Shown here in pieces: positions 23,938 through 26,630 of a stretch of 26,630 nt of DNA. Source of the DNA: an uncultured Porphyromonas sp. (GTDB taxonomy: Bacteria > Bacteroidota > Bacteroidia > Bacteroidales > Porphyromonadaceae); assembly GCA_900538385.1 (NCBI GenBank), contig UWSO01000029.1, positions 1 to 26,630 of the forward strand, read 5' to 3'. Position numbers and translations under genes: made by a program. Each line of letters starts with the position of its first letter. Position 1 is the stretch's first letter. Below the pieces are notes generated by a model that was not told the DNA's origin, did no database searches, and saw only the letters and a program-made list of their open reading frames with translations.

Positions 23938-25362
23938 CTATTGTCTTTGTGAGAAGAGCGTCCTAAAGGCGTGATCCACCCGATCACACGGCACGATCTC
24001 TATGTCGTAGTTCCGTTGCTGCAGGCTCTTAGCATTCGCCTTTGGGATCAGTATGCGCGTGAAGCCCAGTCGGTGCGCCTCCGCTATGCGTCGCTCTATG
24101 CGGCTCACGGCACGTATCTCGCCCGCCAGCCCCACCTCGCCCGTCATGCAGGTCTTCGAGGGGACGGCTATGTCCAGATTGGAGGAGAGGACGGCACAGA
24201 GGACGGCTAGATCCACGGCGGTATCGTTGATCTTGATGCCGCCCGTGATATTGAGGAAAACGTCTTTCTGTATGAGCTTGAAGCCGGCTCGCTTTTCCAA
24301 AACCGCTAGCAGCATGTTGAGTCGCCTCAAATCAAAGCCCGTAGTGGACCGCTGCGGATTGTTGTAAATAGCCGAACTGACCAAAGCTTGCGTCTCAATC
24401 ATGATCGGGCGAATACCCTCCACGGCGCAAGCGACGACGACCCCACTGAGCCCCTCCGTATTGCCCGAGATGAGATGCTCCGAGGGATTGCTCACGGCGA
24501 CCAGTCCCGAGCTATTCATCTCGTAGATGCCGAGATCGTCGGTAGAGCCAAAGCGGTTCTTATGGCTGCGCAGGATGCGGTAGAGATGCTGCTTGTCGCC
24601 CTCAAACTGCAAGACCGTGTCCACCGTATGCTCCAAGATTTTCGGACCCGCTATGGAGCCCTCTTTGTTGATATGCCCAATGACGATCACGGGGATTCCG
24701 CTGCTCTTGGCAAAGTGCAGGAGCAGGTTGGCGCACTCCTTAATCTGACTGATGGATCCTGGCGAAGAGTCCGAGCGCGCAGTCGTAACCGTCTGAATAC
24801 TGTCGATGACCAGCAGGTCGGGTGCTATCTGCAGTGCCTTCAGGAGTATGTTGTCGAGGTCGGTGTCGCAGTAGATGAGGCACTGCTCCGAGTGTATGCC
24901 GATGCGGTCGGCACGCAGCTTGAGCTGCTGGGCACTCTCCTCGCCCGATACGTAGAGCGTCTTGAGCTCTGGGCAGCGGAGAACGGTCTGAAAGACCAGT
25001 GTAGACTTACCAATACCTGGCTCACCACCCAGCAAGGTGAAGGAGCCTTGTACCAGTCCACCTCCTAGGAGGCGGTTTAGCTCCTCATCGTGCAGATCTA
25101 CGCAACTCTCCTCGCTTCCCTCGATGAGCTGTATGGGGCGCACCTCCTCCGAGTGGAGACCGTCCCACGTGGCGCCCTCATGAATCTGCTTGAGCTTGCG
25201 CTGTATCTCCTGCGCAGGTGTCGAGCGCCCCGATGTTGCCTCCGGCTGTGCCAGCTGCTCCTCGATCGTATTCCACTCTTGGCACTCGTTGCACTGGCCT
25301 TGCCAGCGGCTGTAGGTAGCGCCACAGGCACTACACTTATATACAGTCTTAACCTTTGCCAT
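23938..25362 (-). CDS. radA: DNA repair protein RadA
   Basis: A 474-residue RecA-related ATPase that promotes branch migration of recombination intermediates. Order of domains: N-terminal C4 zinc finger (Cys10, Cys13, Cys24, Cys27), Walker A GGEPGIGKS (112-120), Walker B LLVID (183-187), the RadA-specific motif KNRFG (268-272), and a C-terminal Lon-protease-like domain (about 290-474, with TGEVGLAGEIRAV). All expected residues are present and length is normal for the family. It starts three bases after the upstream amidinotransferase-family gene ends and precedes dgt by 14 bases, so the three are likely one transcription unit. Confidence 0.96.
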   Translation of the reverse strand: MAKVKTVYKCSACGATYSRWQGQCNECQEWNTIEEQLAQPEATSGRSTPAQEIQRKLKQIHEGATWDGLHSEEVRPIQLIEGSEESCVDLHDEELNRLLGGGLVQGSFTLLGGEPGIGKSTLVFQTVLRCPELKTLYVSGEESAQQLKLRADRIGIHSEQCLIYCDTDLDNILLKALQIAPDLLVIDSIQTVTTARSDSSPGSISQIKECANLLLHFAKSSGIPVIVIGHINKEGSIAGPKILEHTVDTVLQFEGDKQHLYRILRSHKNRFGSTDDLGIYEMNSSGLVAVSNPSEHLISGNTEGLSGVVVACAVEGIRPIMIETQALVSSAIYNNPQRSTTGFDLRRLNMLLAVLEKRAGFKLIQKDVFLNITGGIKINDTAVDLAVLCAVLSSNLDIAVPSKTCMTGEVGLAGEIRAVSRIERRIAEAHRLGFTRILIPKANAKSLQQRNYDIEIVPCDRVDHAFRTLFSQRQ

Positions 25363-25365
25363 CTA

Positions 25366-26304
25366 CTATGCTCGCTCTAGAGGACATGTGGAGCAGCGCA
25401 GCAAGCCTCCCTGCTTAGAGATCTCACTGTAGGGCACCTTCTCGACGGTCATACCAGCCACCTCACGGAGGTAGCGCTGCAGACGCTCGGCACCCGCCTC
25501 GACACAGACCACTTCGGGAGAGAGGGAGAAGAAGTTGGTATGCATTTCGACAGCCTCCTCAGCGGTGATGGTCAGCAGCTTGTCCTTGCCAAAGACCTCG
25601 CCAATGATCCCGCGCGCCTCTCGTGAAGCGACACCCTCGGGATAAAAGACAGCAAAGCCACGCCCCACCGGCTGGAAGGCGCAGTCTAGGTGCAGCACAC
25701 CACGCAGAGGATCCTGGTCATGCTTATATAGTGGAACGGGGACGACACGCTTGTGCGGGAAGAACTCACGGAAGAAGTCCACCGCACGATCATTGGTCCT
25801 CGTAGTCTTGAACTGCCCAAAGGCACCCGGCTCGCAACAGCCGATGAAAAGAATGTCGTCATAGAGGATTACGTCGCCCCCCTCGACACGCACCTCGGCG
25901 GGCAGGTGCAGCACGTTGTTCGGCTCGAAGAGGTCATAGATCGATGCAAACGCATCTACCTCTCGTCTCCTGTCGGGGATCATGTGTGCCACAAAGAGGT
26001 GCTCGTCTATCACGAAAGAGACATCTCGCGCAAAGATCTGATTGCACCCCTCTATCGGCTCAGGGCGATACACCTCCACGCCGTAGCGCTGCAGGATAGC
26101 GAGGAAGCCCTCCATCTCACGTACCACCGCCTGCTCCGTGGGATAGTCTCCCCGTAGCACCGCTTGGTAGCTCTTAGCGTCGTAGGTCTCCTCAAGGGTC
26201 GGCGGCGTGCCGAGCGCATAGGGCAGACCGAGGACGACCTTGCGAAGCTGGTTGGTTTCGTTGGTAACGTGAGGTGTAAGTAGTTTGTGTTGTTTGTCCA
26301 TCAT
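25366..26304 (-). CDS. Amidinotransferase / arginine deiminase-related (GME superfamily) protein
   Basis: A 312-residue enzyme of the guanidino-group-modifying superfamily, which includes arginine deiminase, DDAH and glycine amidinotransferase. Visible family motifs are FARD (91-94), EGGDV (141-145), HLDCAF (205-210) and the C-terminal nucleophile region QGGLLRCSTCPLER, where Cys304 (pattern as in arginine deiminase HCMTCP) is the likeliest nucleophile and Cys307 the alternative. It is shorter than classical arginine deiminase (about 400 residues) and closer in size to DDAH-like and uncharacterised arginine deiminase-related proteins. The substrate is probably a guanidino compound such as arginine or a methylated derivative, but cannot be fixed here. 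The first two codons are both ATG, so the start could be 26301. It heads the radA-dgt operon. Confidence 0.85.
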   Translation of the reverse strand: MMDKQHKLLTPHVTNETNQLRKVVLGLPYALGTPPTLEETYDAKSYQAVLRGDYPTEQAVVREMEGFLAILQRYGVEVYRPEPIEGCNQIFARDVSFVIDEHLFVAHMIPDRRREVDAFASIYDLFEPNNVLHLPAEVRVEGGDVILYDDILFIGCCEPGAFGQFKTTRTNDRAVDFFREFFPHKRVVPVPLYKHDQDPLRGVLHLDCAFQPVGRGFAVFYPEGVASREARGIIGEVFGKDKLLTITAEEAVEMHTNFFSLSPEVVCVEAGAERLQRYLREVAGMTVEKVPYSEISKQGGLLRCSTCPLERA

Positions 26305-26365
26305 ATCATTTGTTTAGCGGCTCCTGGCACAGCAAACGTGCGGGGAGCTTTATTCTTTACTCAGA

Positions 26366-26373
26366 CAAATATA
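26366..26373 (-). promoter_or_regulatory. Minus-7 box TATATTTG for the amidinotransferase-radA-dgt operon
   Basis: Minus-strand TATATTTG fits TAnnTTTG and lies 62 bases before the start codon at 26304. GAGTTTTCCC separates it from a heptad array directly upstream. Confidence 0.6.
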
Positions 26374-26385
26374 GGGAAAACTCAG

Positions 26386-26413
26386 AAGTTAGAGATTAGA
26401 GATTAGAGGTTAG
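26386..26413 (-). repeat. Heptad repeat array upstream of the radA-operon promoter
   Basis: Four units on the plus strand: AAGTTAG, AGATTAG, AGATTAG, AGGTTAG, followed by AGATCGG and the 9-bp duplication GATCGGAAA (26415-26432). Read with transcription it is (CTAANNT)4 ending 12 bases before the TATATTTG box. Confidence 0.85.
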
Positions 26414-26509
26414 AGATCGGAAAGATCGGAAAGGTCGTGCACCCCTATATGTCGCTGCACGTCTCGATAGAACTCCGATTACTTCAATCACGCTGACGAC
26501 AGTCTACTG

Positions 26510-26630
26510 AATAGCTCCCAAGAAATTCCGGATTTCTTCGGGAACTATTTTTGATTTTCCAGGGAGGAAAGAAAAAATTCTTCGGACTTATCGTTTGATT
26601 CTTCCGAAGTTTCAGTTGATAGCTCCGAAG
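26510..26630 (+). repeat. Hairpin-rich dispersed repeat element, copy B (runs off the window)
   Basis: Inverted relative to the copy at 9221-9401. It begins with a hairpin (26510-26526 with 26532-26549), then a small TTTCC/GGAAA hairpin, the shared core 26566-26610 (44 of 45 bases identical to copy A), and two diverged 21-bp units (26589-26609, 26610-26630). The element continues past the window end. The rest of the 326-base region after 26304 holds the promoter and heptad array listed separately; 26433-26509 shows nothing beyond a 6-bp CGTGCA/TGCACG inverted repeat. Confidence 0.85.

Overview
The window reads as chromosomal DNA from a Bacteroidota bacterium. The evidence is a set of TAnnTTTG-type minus-7 promoter boxes, a TamB gene overlapping a lipoprotein-type TamA homologue (TamL), a DUF2723/GT117 membrane protein, several lipoproteins with an xSSC or VAC lipobox, and weak Shine-Dalgarno signals. 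The gene content and the fairly GC-rich coding sequence suggest Porphyromonas (P. asaccharolytica or P. uenonis-like). The phylum is confident and the genus is a guess. No phage, insertion sequence, CRISPR array or rRNA was seen. The genes are mostly ordinary, and the unusual signal lies between them.

Layout. (1) 1-1235: two tandem paralogous small lipoproteins on the minus strand, ending in a strong terminator near 151-189. (2) 1236-9093, minus strand: a PD40 beta-propeller-like secreted protein lies downstream of a probable operon of DUF2723/GT117 protein, gpmA, lpdA and panE. (3) 9094-9430: intergenic region with a promoter, a heptad repeat array and a roughly 180-bp hairpin-rich repeat element. 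(4) 9431-11174, minus strand: a two-gene exporter operon, LysE family then YeiH family. (5) 11338-12780, minus strand: a C69 dipeptidase with its own terminator and promoter. (6) 12781-13178: a CAU-anticodon tRNA with an unusually long palindromic leader and a clean terminator. (7) 13350-22406, plus strand: a beta-helix lipoprotein, then tamB and tamL overlapping by 4 bp. (8) 22589-26304, minus strand: an operon of an amidinotransferase-family (GME) enzyme, radA and a dNTP triphosphohydrolase. (9) 26305-26630: promoter, heptad array and a second copy of the repeat element from region 3, running off the window end.

The main findings are regulatory and structural. Arrays of a degenerate 7-bp repeat (CTAANNT when read in the direction of transcription) lie directly upstream of four of the putative TAnnTTTG boxes, always in the same orientation relative to the gene driven. 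A fifth array abuts the start codon of the PD40 gene. Separately, a dispersed element occurs at 9221-9401 and, inverted, at 26510-26630. It has a near-identical core but a terminal hairpin whose two arms have changed together, so pairing is kept while sequence is not. Together these suggest a family of mobile or structured intergenic elements and a shared promoter-upstream module, neither of which I can match to a named family.
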